Origin: a virus
Virus record (IMG/VR): IMGVR_UViG_3300025687_000234
Coordinates: 1-28,503 of that record
Reading direction: 5' to 3' (one strand)
Length of the DNA: 28,503 bases
The notes below the pieces were generated by a model that searched no databases, was not told the origin of the DNA, and was given only the letters and a program-made list of their open reading frames with translations. The stretch's first letter is position 1. Each line of letters starts with the position of its first letter. This document shows positions 1 through 6,486 of the stretch, piece after piece. The position numbers and the translations under genes are program-made.

Positions 1-8
1 AAAGTAGA

Positions 9-46
9 CAAAAAAGAACCCCCAAAGGTTAATTCCCTTGGGGGTT
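9..46 (-). terminator. Intrinsic terminator ending the minus-strand transcription unit
   Basis: A GC-rich stem is formed by AACCCCCAA (17-25) and its complement TTGGGGGTT (38-46), with one mismatch, two more G-C pairs and a TTAATT loop. Read on the minus strand, the stem is followed by TTCTTTTTTG, a typical U-tract. The plus-strand side also has TTTTTCTTTG, so it could act in both directions. It lies just after the last minus-strand gene and closes the co-directional gene run that fills the window. Confidence 0.85.
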
Positions 47-55
47 TTTCTTTGC

Positions 56-130
56 TTAGTCTCCAGCTAAATGTATTACTACTAACACACAAACAAAGGT
101 AACAATTCCTATTAGTAGGGCATCAGCCAT
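56..130 (-). CDS. 24-aa single-pass membrane microprotein
   Basis: The reading frame encodes MADALLIGIVTFVCVLVVIH followed by LAGD and TAA. It is almost entirely one hydrophobic segment (residues 4-22) with polar ends, which fits a single transmembrane helix. The ATG overlaps the end of the upstream 84-aa gene (ATGGCTGA), the overlap style used throughout the window, and the stop lies about 10 bases before the terminator stem. No clear Shine-Dalgarno is visible, so translation would rely on coupling. The function is unknown. The last position of the operon and the membrane character are the only clues. It could be a chance frame, but the in-register overlap argues for a real gene. Confidence 0.5.
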   Translation of the reverse strand: MADALLIGIVTFVCVLVVIHLAGD

Positions 131-377
131 TTGGCTTTACTTCTCTGAGGTTATTATTTTCCAGAATATTCAACTCAAATTGTGTACGATTAAGCAGGTA
201 ATGTAGGAATGGGAAATTAGGACGATCTGTACTAATGTCCAACTTACCATCAGGATAGATACCTACTACAAGAACACTGGAGAAATTCTTCTTTGTTGCA
301 TCCTCAAGAATCTTGACTGTATCTACTGGTACGTCTGCTACTGGTTCTTCTGCTACTTTAGTTTTCTTATTTGTCAT
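123..377 (-). CDS. Conserved hypothetical protein, paralogue of the 97-aa protein at 9444-9737
   Basis: This is an 84-aa soluble protein with a variable, charged N-terminus (residues 1-30) and a compact C-terminal domain. The C-terminal part (SSVLVVGIYPDGKLDIS, then an acidic/aromatic helix ending in FELNI) matches the C-terminal part of the 97-aa protein at 9444-9737 (TNVIIVGRTLDGRLYIE, then a helix ending in LRIM). The two are therefore paralogues, with a beta hairpin carrying a DG turn followed by a helix. The start has a good AAGGAG seven bases upstream, inside the end of the HD gene, which it overlaps by 11 bases. The function is not known. Confidence 0.8.
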   Translation of the reverse strand: MTNKKTKVAEEPVADVPVDTVKILEDATKKNFSSVLVVGIYPDGKLDISTDRPNFPFLHYLLNRTQFELNILENNNLREVKPNG

Positions 378-948
378 TTACAAACTCCTTGTATAGTTCC
401 TCTAGATCAAAGTAACGATTGCTCTGATATGTATCGAATAGGGATAGTTTTTCTTTAAGGCTCATTACTTCCATAGGATTTTCAGGCCATAGTTCTTTTC
501 CTCTTTGGTCTTTCCACATTGCTCGTCTTTCAATATCCAAAGCTAACAAATCACAAATCTTGCATTTCTGTTCGACTTCTTCATTCATACTGAAGTGGTA
601 ATACTTGTCATATACCAGCTTATCTACTTTGTGCGTATAATCTGTATACCATTTCTTCATTAGACGTTTTAATGGAGTAGCAACATCCCCGTAGTAAGCT
701 TCAGGCCAATCATGCATAAGACAATGCAGTTGTACATCAGCTTCATGTGGAAATAGTCTCTTACTTAGATTAAGGACAAGAGCACTGTGTTGAGCTACAG
801 TGAGTGGTTCCTTGTCTTTGTGGTGCCCTGTGAAACGGTAGATATAATTAAGGGCAGTGTTAATGTCCTTAATGTCAATATCCTCTTCATTAAGTTCTCC
901 AAGGTCTAAATACCGTCCACTAGACATTCTCTTTGGGGCGATCATCAT
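367..948 (-). CDS. HD-domain phosphohydrolase (YfbR/5'-deoxynucleotidase-like)
   Basis: The 193-aa protein has the HD-superfamily metal-site pattern: His54 in AQHSALVLN, the HD pair at 79-80 in HCLMHDWPEAYYGD, and a downstream Asp in CDLLALDIERR. The WPEAYYGDVATPLK stretch is typical of YfbR-like deoxynucleotidases and related phage enzymes, which hydrolyse dNMPs or dNTPs. It directly follows a dATP/dGTP-diphosphohydrolase-like gene, so a role in adjusting the host nucleotide pool is likely. The start at 948 has AAAGGTAGG just upstream. A second ATG follows at 945 and a third possible start at 927 (MSSGRYL). The substrate cannot be read from the sequence. A DatZ-like dATPase is an alternative. 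Confidence 0.85.
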   Translation of the reverse strand: MMIAPKRMSSGRYLDLGELNEEDIDIKDINTALNYIYRFTGHHKDKEPLTVAQHSALVLNLSKRLFPHEADVQLHCLMHDWPEAYYGDVATPLKRLMKKWYTDYTHKVDKLVYDKYYHFSMNEEVEQKCKICDLLALDIERRAMWKDQRGKELWPENPMEVMSLKEKLSLFDTYQSNRYFDLEELYKEFVNDK

Positions 949-1720
949 TACCTACCTTTCTTTCTTCATAGGCAATCAGGAAGGCAATACAACAACCGGC
1001 GTGCCACAAGTGGCTTTTACCAGTTTCAGGATCGACCTTCTCACCACCCCACCATGCCCACATGTGCCTCATAAGTGCACCGAAGACACGACTCCAATTC
1101 ATACCTAATTCCCAGTTACGATCTCCTGTAGTATCAACAGGTCTTGAGATATCGTAAAGCTCGTTCAAGTCCTTCCACATTGTCTCCCAAAAATCCGAGT
1201 CCGTTATTACATCTTGAACATAGTATTCCTCTAAATCTCCCTGTTTCGTGGCAATGGTCAATGTGAGGGTACTTTGTCGATCCGCAAATTTTACATCCTT
1301 CTCTACATAGGGTGATGTACTGTTCTTCAGATAGCCCAAACCTAGCAAGTCTTCCCAACCATTTTGTTCTTTTGTCTCGTTTACGAGCTTTTGGACAATT
1401 TTTCCGACGTTCGGCAAGCCGCTTAACTTTGTCAGGATTTCGTTCTTCCCAATCCCTACGGTTTTGTCGTTGTCTTTCTGCGAATTCAGGATTATTTGCC
1501 CTAAGTTGTTTTTCGTAACAAGAACGACACATTCCCCTGCTGTAGTGAATTTTATCCCCTTTACATTTTTCACATCCAACAATCTGTCCCATTCAGTTTC
1601 ATACTCCCATGTGTATTTTTTTGCGCCGAAAGTCAGGATAGAGCCTACTCCAAAAAGAAGTTCTGGTGGAATAAGCTCCAACCTGATCTTTTCGCTGTCG
1701 TCCTTACGTCCTTCAGTCAT
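920..1720 (-). CDS. dATP/dGTP diphosphohydrolase-like protein (DUF5664), split by a 160-codon in-frame insertion
   Basis: Residues 1-36 (MTEGRKDDSEK, then LIPPELLFGVGSILTFGAKKY) and the C-terminal ~80 residues (GDRNWELGMNWSRVFGALMR, then HMWAWWGGE, DPETGKSHLWHAGC) are the two halves of the compact DUF5664 domain, annotated as dATP/dGTP diphosphohydrolase N-terminal-like. In the family, FGAxKY is followed almost directly by xxNW. Here about 160 codons (roughly 1127-1610) sit between the halves, and they carry an HNH endonuclease gene in another frame. The host frame stays open throughout, giving a 266-aa product. I chose the ATG at 1720 because it overlaps the upstream stop (ATGA). An ATG at 1738 is the alternative. 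Whether the product is active with the insertion is unknown. Confidence 0.75.
   Translation of the reverse strand: MTEGRKDDSEKIRLELIPPELLFGVGSILTFGAKKYTWEYETEWDRLLDVKNVKGIKFTTAGECVVLVTKNNLGQIILNSQKDNDKTVGIGKNEILTKLSGLPNVGKIVQKLVNETKEQNGWEDLLGLGYLKNSTSPYVEKDVKFADRQSTLTLTIATKQGDLEEYYVQDVITDSDFWETMWKDLNELYDISRPVDTTGDRNWELGMNWSRVFGALMRHMWAWWGGEKVDPETGKSHLWHAGCCIAFLIAYEERKVGNDDRPKENV
1134..1592 (-). CDS. Endonuclease VII-family HNH homing-type endonuclease nested in the DUF5664 gene
   Basis: The 152-aa protein has an N-terminal zinc-ribbon-like part (CEKC at 8-11, CRSC at 22-25), a basic middle, and a C-terminal recombination endonuclease VII motif: CKICG, IDHCHETG, FRGILCSRCNNGLGFLGDN. The paired CxxC motifs and the DHCH catalytic core match phage Endo VII/HNH enzymes, many of which are homing endonucleases. 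It lies wholly inside the DUF5664 gene in a different frame and fills almost all of the inserted DNA, so an intron core would not fit. A GGAG lies about 11 bases before the ATG. It is a likely mobile gene that inserted into, or was inherited with, the nucleotide-pool gene. Confidence 0.85.
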   Translation of the reverse strand: MGQIVGCEKCKGDKIHYSRGMCRSCYEKQLRANNPEFAERQRQNRRDWEERNPDKVKRLAERRKNCPKARKRDKRTKWLGRLARFGLSEEQYITLCREGCKICGSTKYPHIDHCHETGRFRGILCSRCNNGLGFLGDNVEGLERALRYLKTC

Positions 1721-1893
1721 GTATTGTCTGCTTCCCATTTATCATCAACCATATGAAATTCTACAAACCAACCCTCATGCACAGGGTAGTGAACAAGAAC
1801 CACTGCTGCCATACTTTCCGGCTCACACACACCATTATCTATTTCATCATTTACCCAATCTGGGGCAAGTCGTACTGCGCTATATACAATCAT
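1717..1893 (-). CDS. Hypothetical 58-aa protein
   Basis: The frame starts MIVYSAVRLAPDWVNDEID and ends MVDDKWEADNT with TGA. Its ATG overlaps the stop of the upstream 80-aa gene (ATGA at 1893-1890), and its stop overlaps the ATG of the DUF5664 gene (ATGA at 1720-1717). It therefore fits exactly into the operon and fixes both neighbouring starts. It is a small acidic soluble protein with no recognisable motif. Confidence 0.7.
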   Translation of the reverse strand: MIVYSAVRLAPDWVNDEIDNGVCEPESMAAVVLVHYPVHEGWFVEFHMVDDKWEADNT

Positions 1894-2132
1894 AGTTCTA
1901 GCTCCTTCTGTCGTTGTGAAAATACAATACCTGCTCGAAATGTACCGTTAGGCATAAGATTTACGGAACACTGTTCAATGTGCCATACTTCCATATCTAC
2001 ATCTCGTAGATGCCCTTCAATCCAAGTCGTTGCTTCATACCAATTAAAAAATGTTTCAACAAAAGACATCTTTGCTACACTCCATTGTTCATGTTGTTGA
2101 ATACCTTTAAGTCCACTGTTCTGCCATTGCAT
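1890..2132 (-). CDS. Hypothetical 80-aa protein
   Basis: This small soluble protein has a mixed helix/strand pattern: a helix near FVETFFNWYEATTWIEGHL, then strands around MEVWHIEQCSVNLM and TFRAGIVF. AAGGAG six bases before the ATG at 2132 supports this start, which overlaps the methyltransferase gene by 26 bases. A second start, MSFVETF at 2069, has GGAG upstream and would give a 59-aa form. I do not recognise the family. Confidence 0.7.
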   Translation of the reverse strand: MQWQNSGLKGIQQHEQWSVAKMSFVETFFNWYEATTWIEGHLRDVDMEVWHIEQCSVNLMPNGTFRAGIVFSQRQKELEL

Positions 2133-2655
2133 CTGCCACTCCTTGAAATGTTATACTTCTTAATGATTTCCTTCTCTTAGATGGTCCCATCTTCCATATT
2201 CGTTGTTCTCTTCCTTCGACAATATTAGTTGGTTCAAGCTTAGGTAGGTTCTTAAGCCAAAGCCCGGTCTTTTTTGTTTCCCCATGACCAAACATCCATG
2301 GTTGTACATATTGATCAGGTTTTCTCCACAAACTGCTTAACCTACCTACCGGATTCTCCACACACACCTTATCTGCATACTGTTCAAACATCTTAGCAAA
2401 ATTAGCCGCTGGAATATAAAGATCGGGACGTTCAGAATAATACCTGTTTCCAGATACTGCCAAATAGTCGCAAGGTGGGTGTGCTATGATTAAATCCCAA
2501 TCTTGCTTTAGAACCTCTCTTACATCTCCTAATATGTGGTATTCATAGTTTCCATTCATGTCAGGTAAGAGGTCACAACTATACGCATTATGACCCCTCT
2601 TCCTGAACGCCTCTCTTACTACTCCACTAAATTCACAGGCAACTAGTACCTTCAT
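2107..2655 (-). CDS. Short DNA cytosine-methyltransferase-like protein
   Basis: The 182-aa protein starts MKVLVACEFSGVVREAF, a Rossmann/SAM-binding first motif, followed by a DLLPD acidic motif, LIIAHPPCDYLAVSG (Pro-Cys catalytic motif IV of C5 methyltransferases) and VCVENPVG (motif VI, ENx). The C-terminal SLRSITFQGVADAMAEQW resembles the last motif of the family. It is much shorter than ordinary C5 methyltransferases and lacks a target-recognition domain. This short form is common in phage genomes, where it is annotated as DNA methyltransferase. The ATG at 2655 overlaps the RNR stop (TAATG). A TTG at 2667 is possible but less likely. The modified base and site are not known. Confidence 0.75.
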   Translation of the reverse strand: MKVLVACEFSGVVREAFRKRGHNAYSCDLLPDMNGNYEYHILGDVREVLKQDWDLIIAHPPCDYLAVSGNRYYSERPDLYIPAANFAKMFEQYADKVCVENPVGRLSSLWRKPDQYVQPWMFGHGETKKTGLWLKNLPKLEPTNIVEGREQRIWKMGPSKRRKSLRSITFQGVADAMAEQWT

Positions 2656-4313
2656 TACGTTCCGCAATATCCTCCACCAGTTATGTCACAGACATCATTA
2701 TAGACCATATGCTCTTCGTATTCTGTACCAAGGGCCTTGATAGCCTCTTCATAGGGCACAGAGGTTAGTGGTTGTCCTCCACGGCTTCCATCTGGATAAC
2801 AAGTGAATCCTCGCAACCTAGATGCGTAAGAGGCAAGGACTGACGAAAACTCGTCTGCAGAAAAACTTTGGTCTGCTCTTGGTGGAAGGTTGATAGTGGA
2901 AGAGATTGCCATGTCAACGTAATCCTGAACGTCTGCTTGGAATTTGATTCGTCGTTCGTAGTCTGATGCAAGGTCAATAGCACTCTCCACTTTGCTAGGA
3001 TCACAACCAGTCTCTTCAATCAAGTTACGGGCTGCAGTATCAATTTCGTACTGATAATGCCAACGCTTATTCTTCAAGTACCTGCGCTTATAGGCTACTG
3101 CATAGACAGGCTCAATACCTGTAGTAGTTCCTGCAACCATACCAATAGTCCCTGTGGGAGCAATTGCACGATTAGCAACTGGTACAGAAACACCCATAGT
3201 ATTAGCCCAACGCTTAGAAGTATCATCACTGACACCACGATAGACAGCCAACCATTGGTGTAATTCAGGAGTGACTTCATATCGTTCCCCCCTCTTGATT
3301 AGCCATTCGTGAATGCCCATAAGTCCAAGGCCAAGGCGTCTATTCTTCTCTCTAGTTCGTGCCACCTTTTCATATGGGAGATCGGCAACAATGGTTCCAG
3401 CAAGTAGAAAAATGGTCGCAAGCTGAACCACATTAGAAAAATCATCAATGCTGTCAATACGAGACATGTTAACAGAACCAAGGTTACAGACATCACTATC
3501 ATCCGCAGAGGCAACTTCAGTACATGCATTCCGAAGAGTTTCATTCTCCTTGTCAAAGAAATTGAATGAAAACCCGGGTTCTCCAGTTGCCAGAGCTTGT
3601 GCAACATTTTTCTTAAAGACATCACCTACATCTCCTGTCTTATAGTAGTTCAACAGCCAATCGGTATCGTAATTGACACTGATGTTCGTCATATCCAACG
3701 GAGCAGGGAAGCTCCAATCGAGATTCTTTACATCCCAATAGGTTTTGTCTGTACCTGCAATTGGCATTTTGTGCCAGTCTTTAACGGTGAGAAAAGAATG
3801 AATGTCTCCGTGTTGCCAATTAAGGCTGGCATAGATAGCACTACGTCTACTACCTCCTTGCATAACCCTACGTCCAATTTCGTTGACCATGAGCATCTTT
3901 GGTATAGGTCCTGAAGCTGTCCCACCAGTGCGGGATATAGTTGCTCCGCTAGGTCTATAGACACTGTAATCAATTCCAATGCCTCCCCCGGTGATAAGAC
4001 AAGATTCCGATTTCCAAGAGAGATCAGCCCAATCTTCTCTAGTGTCTTCTTCGGCACGTAGAAGGTAGCAATTGTTGTAAAACTTGACTTTGCGTCCTGC
4101 ATAGTACAAATACCTCCCTCCGGGGATAAACTTCATGTCACGGATAATTTCGTAAATACCATCTTTGATATCTTTTGGCAGATCGGCTCCTTCAGGTCCG
4201 CATACCTGATTGACCAATGTACGAGACAAATCTTCCCAAGTCTCACAACCGTCATGGCTGTACTTGGTCTTGAAAATCTCGTAGTTAAGGGGTGTTCTAA
4301 ATACTTTTTCCAT
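2655..4313 (-). CDS. nrdJ: Adenosylcobalamin-dependent (class II) ribonucleotide reductase
   Basis: The 552-aa single-chain reductase makes dNTPs from NTPs or NDPs without oxygen or a small subunit. Visible landmarks are FIPGGRYLYYAG and NNCYLLR (redox Cys82), FINGER-loop NACTEV (Asn262, thiyl-forming Cys264, Glu266), CNLGSVNMSRI (second redox Cys276), APTGTIGMVAGTTTGIEPVY (phosphate-binding loop), and a C-terminal Cys pair at about 542 and 550 for re-reduction. The order and the lack of a small-subunit gene point to the B12-dependent class used by many marine phages. It is shorter than the Lactobacillus enzyme (about 740 aa). The ATG at 4313 is placed five bases after AGGAG. The TTG one codon earlier is too close to it. 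Confidence 0.92.
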   Translation of the reverse strand: MEKVFRTPLNYEIFKTKYSHDGCETWEDLSRTLVNQVCGPEGADLPKDIKDGIYEIIRDMKFIPGGRYLYYAGRKVKFYNNCYLLRAEEDTREDWADLSWKSESCLITGGGIGIDYSVYRPSGATISRTGGTASGPIPKMLMVNEIGRRVMQGGSRRSAIYASLNWQHGDIHSFLTVKDWHKMPIAGTDKTYWDVKNLDWSFPAPLDMTNISVNYDTDWLLNYYKTGDVGDVFKKNVAQALATGEPGFSFNFFDKENETLRNACTEVASADDSDVCNLGSVNMSRIDSIDDFSNVVQLATIFLLAGTIVADLPYEKVARTREKNRRLGLGLMGIHEWLIKRGERYEVTPELHQWLAVYRGVSDDTSKRWANTMGVSVPVANRAIAPTGTIGMVAGTTTGIEPVYAVAYKRRYLKNKRWHYQYEIDTAARNLIEETGCDPSKVESAIDLASDYERRIKFQADVQDYVDMAISSTINLPPRADQSFSADEFSSVLASYASRLRGFTCYPDGSRGGQPLTSVPYEEAIKALGTEYEEHMVYNDVCDITGGGYCGT

Positions 4314-4321
4314 CAAATCTC

Positions 4322-4483
4322 CTAGTACTCGTCTCTAATATCCACTATATAATACTCTTCCCCATCTAGGGCAAACTTCTCTAGCTGCTTTACAAACTGC
4401 TTGGCTACAGCTTCCTTTTCAAACTCTTTGACTGTAGTGTGATCACCAAATTTATTATGTTCAATTACATGAAAATACTTCAT
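4322..4483 (-). CDS. Hypothetical 53-aa protein
   Basis: The frame encodes MKYFHVIEHNKFGDHTTVKE and continues with a charged helix to DIRDEY and TAG. Its ATG overlaps the upstream stop (ATGA) and its end lies eight bases before the RNR start, with the RNR Shine-Dalgarno directly after its stop. It is probably a small alpha/beta protein of the kind 'strand, turn, helix, strand' (KYFHVIE, EFEKEAVAKQFVKQLEKF, EEYYIVDI). The function is unknown. Confidence 0.7.
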   Translation of the reverse strand: MKYFHVIEHNKFGDHTTVKEFEKEAVAKQFVKQLEKFALDGEEYYIVDIRDEY

Positions 4484-4698
4484 TCTTTCCCTTTCTTTGT
4501 CTTACGTCTTTCAGCAGAAGCCACCAGTCTCCGAATAGTTCTTTGGGACTTATAGACATCTGTAAATCCCTCACTACTTGGGGGTCTAGTCGGACCTACT
4601 GGGTAGAAAAGGGAAAAGTTTGCATCATCTGTTACCCTCCAAAAACCCTTTTCTGACTCCTTTGTCACAGGAGTTTTTAGTACATCAAGAATACTCAT
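4480..4698 (-). CDS. Hypothetical 72-aa protein with basic C-terminus
   Basis: The protein starts MSILDVLKTPV and ends in a strongly basic helix (SQRTIRRLVASAERRKTKKGKE), which suggests nucleic acid contact. The ATG at 4698 overlaps the upstream stop (ATGA), so I prefer it to an in-frame ATG six codons earlier. No known domain is recognised. Confidence 0.65.
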   Translation of the reverse strand: MSILDVLKTPVTKESEKGFWRVTDDANFSLFYPVGPTRPPSSEGFTDVYKSQRTIRRLVASAERRKTKKGKE

Positions 4699-5096
4699 TC
4701 TGTTAATGCCTTCCATCTAGCGTAGTATTTATTTACGTCTTCAGTACTAGAAATGTTCGGATTCTCTAAAATACCCCAATCAGTACCCTTGTCAAGTATG
4801 TGAAAATAACCCTCATTTTTGTCATAGTACCAACTAAATTCTGTTTTTAGTTGAGCATCTACTGCTTTCTCTAAGGCTTTTTCTGCTTCTTTAAACGAAG
4901 TAAACGTTTCTTTGTACCATTCATATTGATCTGTATCCCAAATATATCCATTGTGGGCGGGATAATATTCGACAGAACCATTACCTGAATCGTAAATACA
5001 TTCTATGGTATAGTACATATCCTTGCTTTTATAATGGTCAAAAAGGGTTAGGTCATTAAGTATCTTAATTTTTTGTCTTAGTCGTTCTGAAAACAT
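4695..5096 (-). CDS. Hypothetical 133-aa acidic protein
   Basis: The protein is rich in Tyr, Trp and acidic residues. It appears to contain two similar halves: YYTIECIYDSGNG and, later, FSWYYDKNEGYFHIL, separated by a helix (SFKEAEKALEKAVDAQLK). The ATG at 5096 has GGAAGG upstream and overlaps the end of ThyX by 19 bases. An ATG four codons earlier has no ribosome site. It lies between nucleotide-metabolism genes, but no function can be assigned. Confidence 0.65.
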   Translation of the reverse strand: MFSERLRQKIKILNDLTLFDHYKSKDMYYTIECIYDSGNGSVEYYPAHNGYIWDTDQYEWYKETFTSFKEAEKALEKAVDAQLKTEFSWYYDKNEGYFHILDKGTDWGILENPNISSTEDVNKYYARWKALTE

Positions 5097-5776
5097 AGTG
5101 CCTTCCATGATACTGGGAACAATGGTTCAATAATCTTACCCCACTGTTCAGCTAGTTCTTGTATTTCTTTTTGTGCATGGGGATCAATCCTAAGCTTGTA
5201 TGCCCTAGCCCATGCAGCAAGAGAACCCGTAACGTAATACTCGGTATACATACTTTGAGGAAGAATCATACGAGCTTGTTCTGGTGCTACTCCTGACTCA
5301 ACTGCCATTTTGTACCAATCCGAACAGTACCTCACAAGGTCTTCATAGTAAAGAAAATCATATTCCCAATCTCCAAAATGGCCTTCATGCCCATCTGTCT
5401 CCACAAAGAGATCGCTATTTTTTAGCTTCTTATTCCCACTACCTTGTTTTACGCTCCCTTCTGGACGACTACGCCATGCTTCTGGAACATAAAACTCCGG
5501 CTCGTCATCGACATACCTACGACTGACTTCATTGTAAGTAAAGCCTACCATATGTTTGAAACGCTGACGGGCAACAAAGATTGGAACCTTCTCCCTCATT
5601 GTAATCATTGGGTGACTGAATGGTGTCCAGTGGTTATGTTTAGCAAGATAGTTAATTAGCCTTTCATCCTGCCCTACAAATTCCTTACTTTCTTTCTTGA
5701 AGGAGACACGGGCAGCGTTAACCACCCGCAAGTCATCTCCCATGTGATCGACGTATTCAGCCTTCATAAACGACAT
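5078..5776 (-). CDS. thyX: Flavin-dependent thymidylate synthase
   Basis: The enzyme methylates dUMP to dTMP using FAD and methylenetetrahydrofolate. The sequence shows the family order: MKAEYVDHMGDDLRVVNAAR, HWTPFSHPMITM, FVARQRFKHMVGFTYNEVSR followed by RY, and the C-terminal ARMILPQSMYTEYYVTGSLA block ending with AQKEIQELA. The classical RHR(x7)S signature is changed: the aligned position reads KHM, with one extra residue before NEVSRRY. The length (232 aa) is normal. Translation could begin at 5776 (MSFMKAEY) or 5767 (MKAEY). Neither has a strong Shine-Dalgarno, so it is probably coupled to the overlapping upstream gene. Confidence 0.92.
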   Translation of the reverse strand: MSFMKAEYVDHMGDDLRVVNAARVSFKKESKEFVGQDERLINYLAKHNHWTPFSHPMITMREKVPIFVARQRFKHMVGFTYNEVSRRYVDDEPEFYVPEAWRSRPEGSVKQGSGNKKLKNSDLFVETDGHEGHFGDWEYDFLYYEDLVRYCSDWYKMAVESGVAPEQARMILPQSMYTEYYVTGSLAAWARAYKLRIDPHAQKEIQELAEQWGKIIEPLFPVSWKALCFQND

Positions 5777-5936
5777 CTTTGTTAATGTTGACAATCTGGA
5801 CACTATCCAAAGCCACAAGAGATGAGTTCTTGTCAGCATCAGTAATGGCCAGAAACTTATCGTCATAGTTAAAATCAATCACTTCATCAAATACCAAAAG
5901 TGTCTTATCGTACAAAAGTACTTCAATCTGAAACAT
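5757..5936 (-). CDS. Hypothetical 59-aa beta-rich protein
   Basis: The product (MFQIEVLLYDKTLLVFDEV, then DFNYDDKFLAITDADKN and VQIVNI) alternates hydrophobic strands with acidic turns and looks like a small all-beta domain. The start is fixed by AAGGAG seven bases before the ATG. It overlaps the thyX start region by 20 bases. The function is unknown. Confidence 0.7.
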   Translation of the reverse strand: MFQIEVLLYDKTLLVFDEVIDFNYDDKFLAITDADKNSSLVALDSVQIVNINKDVVYEG

Positions 5937-5947
5937 GTATATTCTCC

Positions 5948-6244
5948 TTACCACTTTACTTTATCTGCCCAATAGGCGGCACTCAACTTACCCTTTTTAA
6001 TATTCTTACCGTGTCGTGCCTTGAATGATGCTCTCTTCTTTTTCATCTTATCGCTTTCCCCGGCCTTGGGCTTACCGGCTGTACTGGCCCCTTGTTCCCC
6101 GAAACGAATTGTCTTGACAGTATCTCCTTCTTTAGCCACGACAACGTGTGACTTCTTTGGGTGCGATGGAGTACGCTTAGGTTTATTATATCCTGATACT
6201 CCTGCTTTAGCAAGTCTGCCATCTCCTTGTTTCTTTTTTGTCAT
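5948..6244 (-). CDS. Conserved basic phage protein (DUF6321-like)
   Basis: The 98-aa, Lys-rich protein has a conserved core and end: SHVVVAKEGDTVKTIRFGEQ G, a flexible Gly/Lys linker, then ASFKARHGKNIKKGKLSAAYWADKVKW. I recall this pattern, ending in K-x-SAAYWAxKVKW, from a widespread phage family annotated DUF6321. The assignment is from memory. The charge suggests nucleic acid binding. It starts at the TAATG overlap with the upstream HNH-like gene. Confidence 0.75.
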   Translation of the reverse strand: MTKKKQGDGRLAKAGVSGYNKPKRTPSHPKKSHVVVAKEGDTVKTIRFGEQGASTAGKPKAGESDKMKKKRASFKARHGKNIKKGKLSAAYWADKVKW

Positions 6245-6486
6245 TAGTCTTGGCTCCCATCACGTTTTGGTTGCTTCTTCCTGTTAGTTGTCTTGGACAC
6301 TACACGTACCTTGTTGCCCAACTTGCCTTTACGATTGGCACCAACATGATCAATTTCCTTGTTGTCCCCTTTCTTTACAGTGCCACGACGAAGGGCTGCC
6401 CGACGAACCTTATTACGTTGTGCTCGACGTTTCTTTTGTTCTTCAGTACCACCGTACTCCTTATATTCTTTCTTGTAATCTCTCAC
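6244..6486 (-). CDS. Small HNH-like basic protein, GTG start
   Basis: The 80-aa protein is very basic. The first half is an Arg/Lys helix (EEQKKRRAQRNKVRRAALRR) and the second half, DNKEIDHVGANRKGKLGNKV RVVSKTTNRKK, resembles the DH...N...(L/V)RVVSxxxNR core of small phage HNH proteins. The second His/Asn positions are partly retained, but zinc-binding cysteines are absent. It may be a DNA-binding or nicking protein. The start codon is GTG at 6486, overlapping the upstream stop as GTGA, with AAGGAA about eight bases upstream. Confidence 0.7.
   Translation of the reverse strand: MRDYKKEYKEYGGTEEQKKRRAQRNKVRRAALRRGTVKKGDNKEIDHVGANRKGKLGNKVRVVSKTTNRKKQPKRDGSQD

Noticed and set aside
920-1738. 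Intein or group I intron in the DUF5664 gene
   Set aside because: No Cys/Ser first residue or HN end is seen at the borders as an intein would need, and the endonuclease gene takes up about 459 of 484 inserted bases, leaving no space for an intron core.
2655-4316. TTG starts for the RNR (4316) and the methyltransferase (2667)
   Set aside because: The RNR TTG is only two bases from AGGAG, while the ATG one codon later is well placed. The methyltransferase ATG at 2655 overlaps the RNR stop in the usual TAATG form.
4314-4330. Cobalamin riboswitch before the B12-dependent RNR
   Set aside because: Only eight bases separate the RNR from the preceding small gene, so there is no space for a riboswitch.
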